From the NCBI GenBank assembly GCA_000818945.1, contig KN805423.1:72153-136152 (forward strand): DNA of 64,000 nt, read 5' to 3'. The notes beneath the pieces are model-generated. The model saw only the letters and a list, made by a program, of their open reading frames with translations, was not told the origin of the DNA and searched no databases. Origin of the DNA: Schizochytrium sp. CCTCC M209059. Lineage: Eukaryota; Sar; Bigyra; Thraustochytrida; Thraustochytriidae. Positions within the stretch are counted from its first letter, which is position 1. The number at the start of each line of letters is the position of its first letter. Made by a program: the position numbers and the translations under genes. This document shows, in pieces, positions 7,927 through 17,202 of this stretch.

Positions 7927-10458
7927 TCATGATGATAATTGACCACCATCCGGTGGGCTCGCTTGCGCCGATTCATCTTGCCGAGACTCAGTCGCTTGCG
8001 CAGATTCGTCTTGCCGAGACTCAGCCGCTTGCGCAGCTGTGCCAGACTCGACTTCCTTGCTTGATAAAATTGATTCAAAGCCCCGCTTCGCAGTCATGTG
8101 CTCTGGCCTGGGCAGTGCCGGAAGCGATTCGATCAACTGCGAAACTCGTCTCTTTTCCTCGGGTACCTTGTCGGTCATTTCCCGCAACTGGTTGGAAAGT
8201 GTGTGAATCATGGCTAAAAGTTGAGCTGTGGTGGGGTCTGCTGCTGCTGATGCATCCTTCTTGCTCGTCTTGGGCCGCAAACACGCCAAATCGATTTCAC
8301 CATCGGCGTCGAGATTTAGAATCGTATTGTGCGAAACGCTTCCTGTGCCTGTCTCTGGGCTCACCTGACCACCCTTGGAACGTTGCCGCTTTTTCAATAG
8401 TGAAGCACTCTTGGCAGCCATGGCAGCACCCTCGATGGACAGCCTTGCGCTACGACGACGCCCCAAGATGGACTCTGCTTCGAGCTCGTAGGGAGTTTCC
8501 TCCTTGATGGCGCTTTTCCCTGTGTTCGGAGGCGGCACCGTCGCCCCCTGAGGCTCTTGGCTTAGCGCTGCTTTCGCGGTATTCTTCAAAGTTGCGGCAC
8601 TATGGCGAAATGAACTCCCTGAAGATCTTCGCTCGTCCTGTTCGTCGGTATAATCGCTCTCGTACGTGCTTTCCGCCTGACTCTCTGGAATTGCCGAACA
8701 TTGTGACCCGGAACGACTACTTTGTCGCAAGCGCTGCCGTTGCACATTCTTTTCGACATTAGCAGAGTTCAGTTCGCGCTGCTTGGCTTCGTTTGCTAAA
8801 AGAGCAGCATCCTCTGGAAAATTGAGCAGGATGGCCTCAAAGTCCTTCTTGTACAAAACGTTCAAGTGCGAGTACGTAAAGGACCGAACAGTTGCGGTGC
8901 GCCTCGAGTTTTTCTTGAGAAGAGCAATTTCGCCAAAAAAGCTGCCCTCGGACAGCACCGTATAAAGCACCGTCTCGGTCTTGTTCATTGCCTGTACCGT
9001 GCCCTTTACGACAAAGTACATTTCGTCACCAATTTCCCCATGTTTGATGATGTAGTCGCCAGGCAGATAGAGTTGTTGCTGCAGCTTCATAATGATGGCA
9101 TGCACAAAAGCGCGGTCTGCGACTCGGAAGATGGGCACAGAAGCAATGAGGTTTTCGTTGACTTGAATCGCCGCTTCTTCATGGTACCCCTTGCTGAGAT
9201 CTTCAAGCCAGCGAAAATTCTTGTCTTCTCCACCGTTCACAGCCCATGAAAAAGCATAGTAATTGGTGATGCGCTTTTGCAAGTCCGGACTGATACCCAT
9301 CTGCAGCATCGAATCGTTTACCTCTTCCATCTTGGCGCGCCACTTGGTTACCTTGGCATTGCCCTGCTGAATCAAATGTGTGACTTGACCCACCACGGTG
9401 GCCGTAAAGAAGAGACCCAGCACGTTGACAAACAAAGCATAGAGACGCTCCGCGGTACATGTCGGATCTCCCTTGCCCAAAATGTATACGGTAGCGTAGT
9501 GCAGATACACGACATATCGAACAAAGTATGCGTTCTTAATGTCGCACTCCGTACTCGAGGCGCTGTCGCACTCAAAGTTATGATACTCGCCAATGGCCGT
9601 GTCTTGATAGAATCGAGATGATTCCGTCTGACACGCAATAAAGAGAAGTACTGTTAGCACCTGAATCAGGATGAAGAGATAGGTAAGAAGAGTGGCCGCG
9701 TTCCCTATGGCCGGGTACTTTACAAATCCGATTTTCCGTGTCCGAATGGCCTCGCGCAGGAACTTTACAAAGACAATTGTGAGCTGGAGCATGTCCATTT
9801 TACCCGGCATGTGCTTTTCCTCTCGGTTCCATGAAAGCTCAAAGTCGGCGCTGAGACGTTCGTTGGTCTGGTACGCGGAAAACGGCAGCGCCGCCAGAAA
9901 ATCAACAACAAACCATGTTTCGAGATAGTTCCTGGCAATGAGCATATGGTCCGTCACGTCGTTGCCTGTCTGCGCCTGGTACGTGGAGTTAAAGCTAAAA
10001 ATGATATCGACCCAGAACACAAGATAGACCAGAGCCTGCAACACCTTGAAAGGAAGCTCCATATTGTACCCAAAGGCTACAAAGGCTGGTGTGGACATGG
10101 CCGAGTAAAATGATGCAAAGGCGCAAATTCGGATCAGCGTACGGCGTGTACTGCTGCGATGCGAGACGAGAAACCTTTTTAAAAGTGCCAGCTGCCGGGC
10201 ATTGTTCCCGTCGGTGCCAATGCTCTCCAGCGAGGTCATGGCGCGTAATTTCAAAGGGTTGATGTCGGGAAACTCAAAGTACTGATACGTCTTGTACCCG
10301 TCAAAAGCCACCTTAATTTTCTCCTCGGGTGCTGCTGTCTCGCTCGACCGTCGCCTTGCGACGCCCATGAGGGCCTTGTCGATGGTCGGCATGTGCACCA
10401 TGCCGCGCATCTCATAGGCGATGCTCCTGCGCCGCCCGCCACCAGAGATGCCCGACAT
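7927..10458 (-). CDS. Cyclic-nucleotide-gated / EAG-type cation channel
   Basis: 843 residues from the ATG at 10458. Hydrophobic segments at about 107-130, 138-158, 180-196, 250-275 and 340-362 fit the S1-S6 core, with a voltage-sensor helix (about 221-245) poor in regularly spaced Arg. The pore segment (318-335) reads YLHYATVYILGKGDPT: the filter position is GKGD rather than GYGD or GFGD. After a C-linker (365-435), a cyclic-nucleotide-binding domain (about 440-560) has EGSFFGEIALL and the RRTATVRS phosphate-binding cassette, so ligand binding looks intact. The tail (560-843) is low-complexity and ends in short repeats of ESRQDESAQA. It probably carries K+ or mixed cations at a membrane under cAMP/cGMP control. 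No intron. Convergent with eL34, divergent from the carboxypeptidase. Confidence 0.9.
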   Translation of the reverse strand: MSGISGGGRRRSIAYEMRGMVHMPTIDKALMGVARRRSSETAAPEEKIKVAFDGYKTYQYFEFPDINPLKLRAMTSLESIGTDGNNARQLALLKRFLVSHRSSTRRTLIRICAFASFYSAMSTPAFVAFGYNMELPFKVLQALVYLVFWVDIIFSFNSTYQAQTGNDVTDHMLIARNYLETWFVVDFLAALPFSAYQTNERLSADFELSWNREEKHMPGKMDMLQLTIVFVKFLREAIRTRKIGFVKYPAIGNAATLLTYLFILIQVLTVLLFIACQTESSRFYQDTAIGEYHNFECDSASSTECDIKNAYFVRYVVYLHYATVYILGKGDPTCTAERLYALFVNVLGLFFTATVVGQVTHLIQQGNAKVTKWRAKMEEVNDSMLQMGISPDLQKRITNYYAFSWAVNGGEDKNFRWLEDLSKGYHEEAAIQVNENLIASVPIFRVADRAFVHAIIMKLQQQLYLPGDYIIKHGEIGDEMYFVVKGTVQAMNKTETVLYTVLSEGSFFGEIALLKKNSRRTATVRSFTYSHLNVLYKKDFEAILLNFPEDAALLANEAKQRELNSANVEKNVQRQRLRQSSRSGSQCSAIPESQAESTYESDYTDEQDERRSSGSSFRHSAATLKNTAKAALSQEPQGATVPPPNTGKSAIKEETPYELEAESILGRRRSARLSIEGAAMAAKSASLLKKRQRSKGGQVSPETGTGSVSHNTILNLDADGEIDLACLRPKTSKKDASAAADPTTAQLLAMIHTLSNQLREMTDKVPEEKRRVSQLIESLPALPRPEHMTAKRGFESILSSKEVESGTAAQAAESRQDESAQATESRQDESAQASPPDGGQLSS

Positions 10459-11368
10459 CGTGGCTAACTTGCCTCAGTCGAGCACGCAGGCTTGCTCGCG
10501 CAAGGTCCTGCCTCGTTTCGCGCTTGCGTAAACGTTGTCAGTGCGTCCGTCCTGATTGGCAGCCTTCCCATGGCGATGCCCCTGCGCTCTTGCCAAGTTT
10601 TAAAGTAGAGATCCGTTGGTGCCGGACCTGTCTCACACTCTACATGAATAATCCGTCTCTCTACATCTTGGGCGTCGTCTCTCGGTGCGTCAGGTTTGTC
10701 TTCGCCACGTCATCGAGATATGCACGGGGTCTCATTGTACGTTGCGTTGCATCGCATCGCATCGCATCGCATCGCACCGCATCGCATCGCATCGCATCGC
10801 ATCGCATCGCATCGCATCGCATCGCATCGCATCGGACCGGATTCGATGCACTGTTCCCCGACGTAAACAACAGCCATAACACTCAATTGCAGCGCAATGT
10901 GTGACTAGCAGGACCTGTCCCGGCACGGAGAAGACAGAGTGGGAGCGAACAATTCGTCAAGTGCGGCTAGGTCTTGCGGCGAAATGGAGGCAGGCAGGAA
11001 GGCAGGCAGGAAAGATATGCTCCGCGAACTCGAGAATCAAATCGAGTAAGTCATTATTAATGGCCGGCCTGTATATACAATACCATCTGGGAAGCAGAAG
11101 ACGTATCTGGCAATCGTCCTGCTCTTCGCGCGGCTTCTTCTGGCTGCACGCGACGGAGGCAGGCAGCATTGCAACGCAGTGGTGCTTGCAAGGCGGCGCT
11201 CCGCTCAGATCGACTTGAGCAAAAAGTAAAAAAGAAAATCATCGAAAAATCATTGGAATTTTTTTTCATGAATGACATGGTGAGAGTGGCCCAATCCGGC
11301 AATATTCCGCCAACTCGACAAGAGCCGCCTGCGCCAGCGAGAACGAAAGGCGTGGCGATCGAGGCAAG
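10459..11368. other. Divergent intergenic region (CNG channel / carboxypeptidase)
   Basis: 910 bp that must contain both 5' ends. It holds a (GCATC)n tract and a short GGCAGGCAGGAA run near 10990-11010. No gene is supported. Confidence 0.5.
10749..10834. repeat. (GCATC)n pentanucleotide microsatellite
   Basis: About 17 tandem GCATC units with one GCACC variant, roughly 290 bp upstream of the CNG channel ATG. The complementary GATGC repeat occurs at 54851-54880, upstream of the PIAS gene. Confidence 0.97.
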
Positions 11369-13315
11369 ATGCGCACGCCAGGCCGCGTCGGCGTAACCGT
11401 GGCGGTACTGACGGCCCTGGTTGCGACGGCGTGCGGAGCCGCCAACTTGGAAACCTCCTTCGGTGGGGTGCACCCGGACGATGAGGAGTTCGCCAAGCTG
11501 GTGGGTACCAAGCACAGCAAAGCTCGAGGCCCGTTCAGGACGGTAAAGTATCTGGATTATGGCGATATCGTAGATGAGCTTCACCGACTCGAAAAGGACT
11601 ACCCAGACCTCGTCGAGCTGTACGACGCCCAAGCCAGGTATAACCTGCCATCTCCTGGCCGATGCGGAAGTCACGGCAACTGTAAACAGTACATCTTGCG
11701 CATCACCAATGAAGCGACTCTTCCTGAGCCAGAGAGACCAGAGGTATTCTTTAGCGGCGAGCTGCACGGTAATGAACGCGTGGGCCCAACGACGTTAATG
11801 GAGTTTGCGCGGCTCTTGCTGGAATCCTACACGACCTGTTCAAACGCCTGGCTGCAGCGCTTGGTAAACACGAGGTCGATCTACATCATGCCAACTACGA
11901 ACGCGCTTGGCTATTATCGAAATACGCGCACTGAGAATACGATCGATCCGAACCGCGACTTTCCCATTGATAAACCTCATTCGTGCATGGAGACGATTGC
12001 CGCGCGCGCCGTCAACGAGTTGTGGCGCGAGCACCTTTTCCAGCTTGCGCTCACGTATCACGGTGGAATGCAGGCTATTGCCTTCGAGTGGGGCACTCTC
12101 ACGAATCGCAAATACGCAATTAGCCCAGACGACATTGCGCAGCTCATGCTCGGGTCGGCCATGAGCGCCGTCGCCGGTGACTTGCACAAGGGCGAAGGTC
12201 CATATCCGCATGATCGTCTCAACGACCTCGTGTATCCTGTGCGTGGCGGTATGGAGGACTGGGGTTATGCAGGGTCCTGGGCGGCTAGCGCCAAGCCTTG
12301 CGAACCCAAACACTTTTTTGGTTACGCCAAGGAAAAGACGCAGTACACGAGCGACCAACTTCGTGCATTCAATATGCTCATCGAGACATCCCGTGACAAG
12401 ACGCCTGACGAGGGGACGCTCGGAACCACGGAGGAAATGATGCGCCCTGAGGGCGGTGGTGACGGTCACATTCCACGCAATGTGAGACTTGCCCTCTTCA
12501 TGACGGACCTCGTACAGCCCTACGTGCAATGGGTGCAAGTGCCTGATGCCGTCGTGTCCGCAGATCGTGACCAGTCGCCGACGCTTTCCTTTGCCTGGGA
12601 AGTGGGCGGCGCTTTGTTTGTGGACCAGACCTTTCTCGAGTACACGTATGTAGACGCCAATGAGACTCTCATCACGCAGCGAACTGATGCCATGTCGGGG
12701 CGAACGCGATGGAACGAGGGCGGCGTTTGGAGCGGGCATAACACGAGCAATACCAAGGGCGTGCAAGGCCTCGATATTGGTCTGGTCAAAGAAGACGATT
12801 TGCATGATCGTGAGCGCTGGCCTTTTGCCCCAGCCTTTGTGCAGACTTTGCCGCCGCTTCCTGCAAATGCACAGTTGCAAGAGGTTGTGGCTATCGCTGT
12901 GGTCGATCAGAACTGGGGTAAGCATGCAGGTGGGGCCGTGCCACCCGGAATTCCTCCCCAGTCCCATGTGGTGAATGCACGTACAAACGCATCGTGGAAA
13001 GCCGAAAATGCCGACCACATTGTTACAGGAAAACTGCAGTGGACCTCGGACGCGGTGAGTTTTCCACGTGCAACGCGTGAAACGCCGTACTGCGCGTCCT
13101 TTCCGAATGCGCCGGCTGTCAAGCCTGGAAGTACCAATACGAGTGGCAGTGGCAACAGCTTGCGCGCTTCCCCGGATGGCACATCAATTTCGGTATCAGC
13201 TAGCGCAGGGCTCGTTTTTTTCAGCATATTGGGGTGCTGCGTTGCTGGCCGACTTTATGCCAAGGCGCGGCGTTATGACCGCGTCTTGTACGAAGCGATT
13301 GAACCCAGCGCCTAA
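11369..13315 (+). CDS. Secreted/membrane-anchored M14 zinc carboxypeptidase
   Basis: 648 residues. An N-terminal signal peptide (about 1-24, TVAVLTALVATACGA core) precedes an M14 catalytic domain. Zinc ligands are H133 and E136 (GELHGNERVG) and H231 (LTYHGGMQ). Substrate-binding residues are in NRDFP (195-199) and the catalytic Glu is E339 (MLIETSRDKTP). The YPVRGGMEDWGY segment (289-300) resembles the GGMQDWNY motif of the N/E-type (regulatory) M14 subfamily, which removes C-terminal basic residues. A hydrophobic helix near the C-terminus (about 605-627, GLVFFSILGCCVAG) followed by basic residues suggests a single-pass membrane anchor with the enzyme outside or in the lumen. Cys residues fit a secretory location. 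Substrate preference is inferred only. Confidence 0.92.
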   Translation: MRTPGRVGVTVAVLTALVATACGAANLETSFGGVHPDDEEFAKLVGTKHSKARGPFRTVKYLDYGDIVDELHRLEKDYPDLVELYDAQARYNLPSPGRCGSHGNCKQYILRITNEATLPEPERPEVFFSGELHGNERVGPTTLMEFARLLLESYTTCSNAWLQRLVNTRSIYIMPTTNALGYYRNTRTENTIDPNRDFPIDKPHSCMETIAARAVNELWREHLFQLALTYHGGMQAIAFEWGTLTNRKYAISPDDIAQLMLGSAMSAVAGDLHKGEGPYPHDRLNDLVYPVRGGMEDWGYAGSWAASAKPCEPKHFFGYAKEKTQYTSDQLRAFNMLIETSRDKTPDEGTLGTTEEMMRPEGGGDGHIPRNVRLALFMTDLVQPYVQWVQVPDAVVSADRDQSPTLSFAWEVGGALFVDQTFLEYTYVDANETLITQRTDAMSGRTRWNEGGVWSGHNTSNTKGVQGLDIGLVKEDDLHDRERWPFAPAFVQTLPPLPANAQLQEVVAIAVVDQNWGKHAGGAVPPGIPPQSHVVNARTNASWKAENADHIVTGKLQWTSDAVSFPRATRETPYCASFPNAPAVKPGSTNTSGSGNSLRASPDGTSISVSASAGLVFFSILGCCVAGRLYAKARRYDRVLYEAIEPSA

Positions 13316-13575
13316 CCACGCCAGCCTTTACCCTTTTATTCTGCATTTTTCTTATCAAAATCTTCAGAAATCTTTTTTCTAACGCATCTTTTTGCTTGTT
13401 TCTACTTGCTTCCCTGATGTGGGGGGTTAAAACCTTTCCAACACGTTTCACGTGGTGGGTTTGTTTTGTCCTCTTTGTCAATACATCTTTCGAAGGACGC
13501 ATCAAAATCAAATATTGTGAACGACTTGGCGCGCACGCGCTTCCCGATGCGCGCCGCGTTAAAGTCCGCATATAA

Positions 13576-16251
13576 TTAGGACGACGGCACTGCGCTGAAT
13601 TCAATAGCAACGCAAATTGCTAGGTCGGCGTGTGCCTGAATGCACTTGCTGCTTGCAGCCCTGGCCAAACGTTGGTCTCGCACCTCTGCCGCATGCGCTG
13701 GTGTGGCCAGCTCCGATGTATTCGCAGCGCTGCCAGCTTGCAAGGCAATCATTGGCAAGACGCCAAACCTTGGCTCTGGATCATCACGCAGACCCATCAC
13801 TGGAAGCAAGGCGTCTGCGTTGGCGCGCAACTTCAAAGTTACCCATCGTGTGTGATCGGCGCTTGTAAAGATTGTGAGCGTCATGTCGCCGAGGTCGAGA
13901 AGGACGCCAGCAAAAGAAGTCCAGCGAAGAGCGGCAGTCACTTCCGGCGAGGACGATGACACCTTGAGCTCACGGCCCTTGAGAAGGGGAATTCCCTTTG
14001 AGGAAATACCCCAAAAATCGCTTGCCGAGCTCATCGGTTCAGCCACAACACCAATCGCTGCAAAAATGTCGTCAGCGCCGACATTTTGCGCTTCGCCTTC
14101 CTTCACGTCGTCACCAGCACCAGAGGCAGTGGACACAAGCGTTGCATGCCAATAGTACACGATGGGGGCACGCAAAATGCTTCCGAGCAACCCAGCTTGT
14201 GGTACGACAGGAAGAGGACCTTTTGCGTGAATCGTCAAAGGTCTGGCAAGACCGTACACAAAGGAGCACACTGTGTGAGCCTGTGTGATCTGAACGCCAA
14301 TGTAATTTCCTTCCTCCAATGTCAAGTCCGCAACGTTTGCGCATGGTGCTCCCTTCATGCGAGCCATGTTTCCCAAGAGGCGGATGTGAGAAAGCGTGGG
14401 CACCTCGCTAAGTCCCCATCCAATGGCAAAGCCCTTCGCAGCCGCGAGTTTGGCGGCGCGAGCACGCTCACGAACGTCTCGAGTCGCGGAAGTCCATGGT
14501 ACGAGAAAGTGGCCAACATCGTTGAGAGACGCAAAAGAGTACAGCGGGGTGGCGGCCTCTTCGCATACTTGAGCATGCGCTGCAAGACGTTTGCTGAGAT
14601 GCGGCCCAAAGAGATTTTGCGAATCTCGAGAGACGGTGAGGCCACGCAACGATCCGAGAAGCGAATCATGCTCGGACACAGCAAGTGGAAGGTAGACTAG
14701 GGGCCGGCAGATCGTGGGCGCAGCAGGGGGCGCGTTAGCGTCGACAGCTTCGACAGACACCTTAATGTCCGTTTCAGGGCCCAGCCAGACGGCCGGGGAG
14801 AGACCATGGTCGCGCCAATGAAGACCGTGGTGCGCTGGCGCGTCAACAGATCCGCGCAAGAGGACGTTGAGCGGGCGATTAGACTTGCGCTGCGCCGCAA
14901 TGAAAACATCAGCCGCGTTTGAGACAAAGACGGAAGGAATGGAGACGCGCGCAGCATCTTTATGGCGATTAACGTGGTCCATGATGACGAGTTCGTAGCC
15001 CTCAGAGACGTCGCCGAGCTGCGTGGGGTCTTGCGCAGACGCAGGCTGGGACTGACGGGCCTGGGATCCTTGTTGCTTTGCGCCTTTCGGCTTTGCGCCC
15101 TTGCCATCGCCTGTGCCCCTCCCGCGGCCTGCGCGACGCGGCTCATTGTGGTCTGCAACAATGACAGCGACAGCGCCCGCTTCTTGAGCGTGGAGCACCT
15201 TGTCGAGAAAGTCGCATCCACCTCGAAGCGCAAAAAGAATTTTGCCACGGATGGCCCGTGCGACATCGCGCGAAAAGGGATCGCATGCGTCGATGGGGTC
15301 CGCGATCGCCAGCGATTGCACAATTGCGCGACCAAGAGGAAGGTCTGGGCCAAAGTTGGAGGTCTCAAAGCTAAAGCTGGCCCCATTGATGATGAGTTCC
15401 TGTGGCAACGAGAGGTGGTCGCGTATTTCCGTAAGATGCAGCGTCGAGATGGGCGCAAACCCATCAAGAGAAAACTGCAAACGAGGACCTTGGAATTGGG
15501 CGCTGTCCAGGTCTGCTGGAGCCCCAAACGTCACGAGCGCCCTTTCAAGGTCCACCTCCATGGTGAGAGCCTTGCCCTCGAGGCAGCCATCTTGGGAGAA
15601 AGCGCCCCATACTCCGTCATTGTTGAATTCTGCGGCCTCGTCTGGCCTACCAGCCAAGTACCAGAGGCAGCGATTGTCGACCATCCACTCGCGATAAAGG
15701 GGCTTGCCAGGGCTTATGTTGATCGAAGGCGCAAGACCAAGACGAAAACGGGGTGGGACGTCTGAGGAAGAACTTGATTGCACAGTGACACGAAAGCGAC
15801 TTGCCTTTTCGATTGCTGCGCTGACATCTAATTTGCGGAAATTCCATTGGTCTTGAGGAAGAAGTGGACGAAGGCGCTTTTGTGCGGCGAGAAGCGTCTT
15901 GTTCGAGTGATTTGAGTCATTTTCCTCCGTGTCATTACTCTCCTCCTCGTCGCCATCGTCTTCATCGTCATCGTCGTCAACATCTACTTGACCGTTGCGT
16001 GCAGAAGGTCTCCGCGCCCCCCGACCTGCTTGGACGCCGCGAACCTGAACGGCGGTGGGACCCACCTCAATATCGAAGCCACCATTCTGCACCTCGATAT
16101 TCTCTGATAAAAAGTATTGCCCTGCAAGCACATTCCAGCGAATATCCACGTGCGGACCCGCCGCTTGAGCATGATAAATGACTGCCAGAACTGTGACGCA
16201 AGTGAAGGCGGCAGCCTTGAGAAACACGCCGCAGCGCTTTCGTCTGAGCAT
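13576..16251 (-). CDS. Secretory PA-domain protein of unknown function
   Basis: 891 residues starting with a signal peptide or signal anchor (basic MLRRKRC, then hydrophobic 9-30). An Asp/Glu-rich segment lies at 91-112. A protease-associated (PA) domain spans about 300-460, with the characteristic core GKILFALRGGCDFLDKVLHA and AGAVAVIVADH, interrupted by a Lys/Gln/Gly-rich insert (371-418), then VSIPSVFVSNAADVFIA. PA domains serve as lids or ligand modules on secreted proteases, sorting receptors and EDEM-type mannosidases. No protease or glycosidase active site was seen in the remaining sequence. It converges on the carboxypeptidase (260 bp between stops); a working link is possible but unproven. 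Confidence 0.75.
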   Translation of the reverse strand: MLRRKRCGVFLKAAAFTCVTVLAVIYHAQAAGPHVDIRWNVLAGQYFLSENIEVQNGGFDIEVGPTAVQVRGVQAGRGARRPSARNGQVDVDDDDDEDDGDEEESNDTEENDSNHSNKTLLAAQKRLRPLLPQDQWNFRKLDVSAAIEKASRFRVTVQSSSSSDVPPRFRLGLAPSINISPGKPLYREWMVDNRCLWYLAGRPDEAAEFNNDGVWGAFSQDGCLEGKALTMEVDLERALVTFGAPADLDSAQFQGPRLQFSLDGFAPISTLHLTEIRDHLSLPQELIINGASFSFETSNFGPDLPLGRAIVQSLAIADPIDACDPFSRDVARAIRGKILFALRGGCDFLDKVLHAQEAGAVAVIVADHNEPRRAGRGRGTGDGKGAKPKGAKQQGSQARQSQPASAQDPTQLGDVSEGYELVIMDHVNRHKDAARVSIPSVFVSNAADVFIAAQRKSNRPLNVLLRGSVDAPAHHGLHWRDHGLSPAVWLGPETDIKVSVEAVDANAPPAAPTICRPLVYLPLAVSEHDSLLGSLRGLTVSRDSQNLFGPHLSKRLAAHAQVCEEAATPLYSFASLNDVGHFLVPWTSATRDVRERARAAKLAAAKGFAIGWGLSEVPTLSHIRLLGNMARMKGAPCANVADLTLEEGNYIGVQITQAHTVCSFVYGLARPLTIHAKGPLPVVPQAGLLGSILRAPIVYYWHATLVSTASGAGDDVKEGEAQNVGADDIFAAIGVVAEPMSSASDFWGISSKGIPLLKGRELKVSSSSPEVTAALRWTSFAGVLLDLGDMTLTIFTSADHTRWVTLKLRANADALLPVMGLRDDPEPRFGVLPMIALQAGSAANTSELATPAHAAEVRDQRLARAASSKCIQAHADLAICVAIEFSAVPSS

Positions 16252-16653
16252 TTTTGCTGGCTTCGACGACGCCTTTTTGCGTAAACCTGACGGACTGCCT
16301 CCGGGCTAAGACCCGCGTTTAAAAGTAGGACAAGGGAATGGCCGAGCGAGCGGCTGACGCGCGTCGCTCGTCCGCGCGACGCCCCAGCGCTCGCGCGAGC
16401 TCGCGTGTGCGGCTCGGGATCGCGCGCAACTTGCACGCGGCTGGCTGCCCGTACGGGCACTTGCCGCTCGCGGCACGCGACGACCGGCACGAGAGGCCGC
16501 CCTCGCTCGCCCTGCCGCGGCGTCGCGGCGCCCTGCTTCCCTTCGCGTCGCCTCGCGTCGCCTCGCGTCGCCGGTGGCCACCCTGGGCGCGCGAGCGATG
16601 GACGGATAGATGGGTTTTGCCATCCAGCGTCTCCTTCCTTGCGCAGCGCCTCC

Positions 16654-16702
16654 TCTCGTCTCGTCTCGTCTCGTCTCGTCTCGTCTCGTCGCGTCTCATC
16701 TC
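16654..16702. repeat. (TCGTC)n pentanucleotide microsatellite
   Basis: About nine tandem TCGTC units between the divergent PA-protein and TrmA-like genes. Confidence 0.95.
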
Positions 16703-17021
16703 GCGTGGCATACCTTTACACTTGCACGCTAGAACCACGCGCGCGAGGGATCGACGATGCGGGCGAGGAGCTGCCCGCGCGCGTCGCGAACTGCTGCTGC
16801 GTGCCGTCGCTCTCGCGCCCGTCCGTGTGTTTTCGAGCGTTCTCACGGCTCATGGCAAGGGCGCACGGGATGCCTCGCCATCGCGAGCTCTCGCGCGAGA
16901 ACGACCGCGACGCGCGAGCTCTCGCGTGGACCCGGTCGGAGCGCGTGGCGCCCGCAGAGCATGCGCGTCCGCAAGGCGCCTCCGGCCGGTCTCCTCGTTC
17001 TGCTCGCGCGTCGCGAGGCGG

Positions 17022-17082
17022 GAAAGCAAAGCAAAGCAAAGCAAAGCAGAGCAGAGCAGAGCAAAGCAGAGCAGAGCAGAGC
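17022..17082. repeat. (AAAGC/AGAGC)n pentanucleotide repeat
   Basis: About 12 units, starting as AAAGC and turning into interspersed AGAGC, about 120 bp upstream of the chosen TrmA-like start. Confidence 0.95.
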
Positions 17083-17202
17083 ACGAAGCAAGAAGCAGAA
17101 AGCAAAGAGAAGGAAAGGGCGTGCGCCGCAAGGTCACGCGCGACAAGGGGCAGACCCCGAGCGAGTCTGGCGCTGCGAGGCGCGCGCGAGGGCTCGCACG
17201 CG

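Larger units (their letters stand above)
16252..17202. other. Divergent intergenic region (PA protein / TrmA-like)
   Basis: 951 bp, very GC-rich, with CGTCGCCTCG repeats (16547-16575), a (TCGTC)n tract and an (AAAGC/AGAGC)n tract. The forward frame of the methyltransferase stays open through much of it, but that reading is Arg/Ala/Ser low-complexity and is treated as non-coding. Confidence 0.5.

Noticed and set aside
16338..17202. N-terminal extensions of the TrmA-like gene
   Set aside because: The open frame covers microsatellites and reads as Arg/Ser/Ala low-complexity; the family start fits the ATG at 17203.
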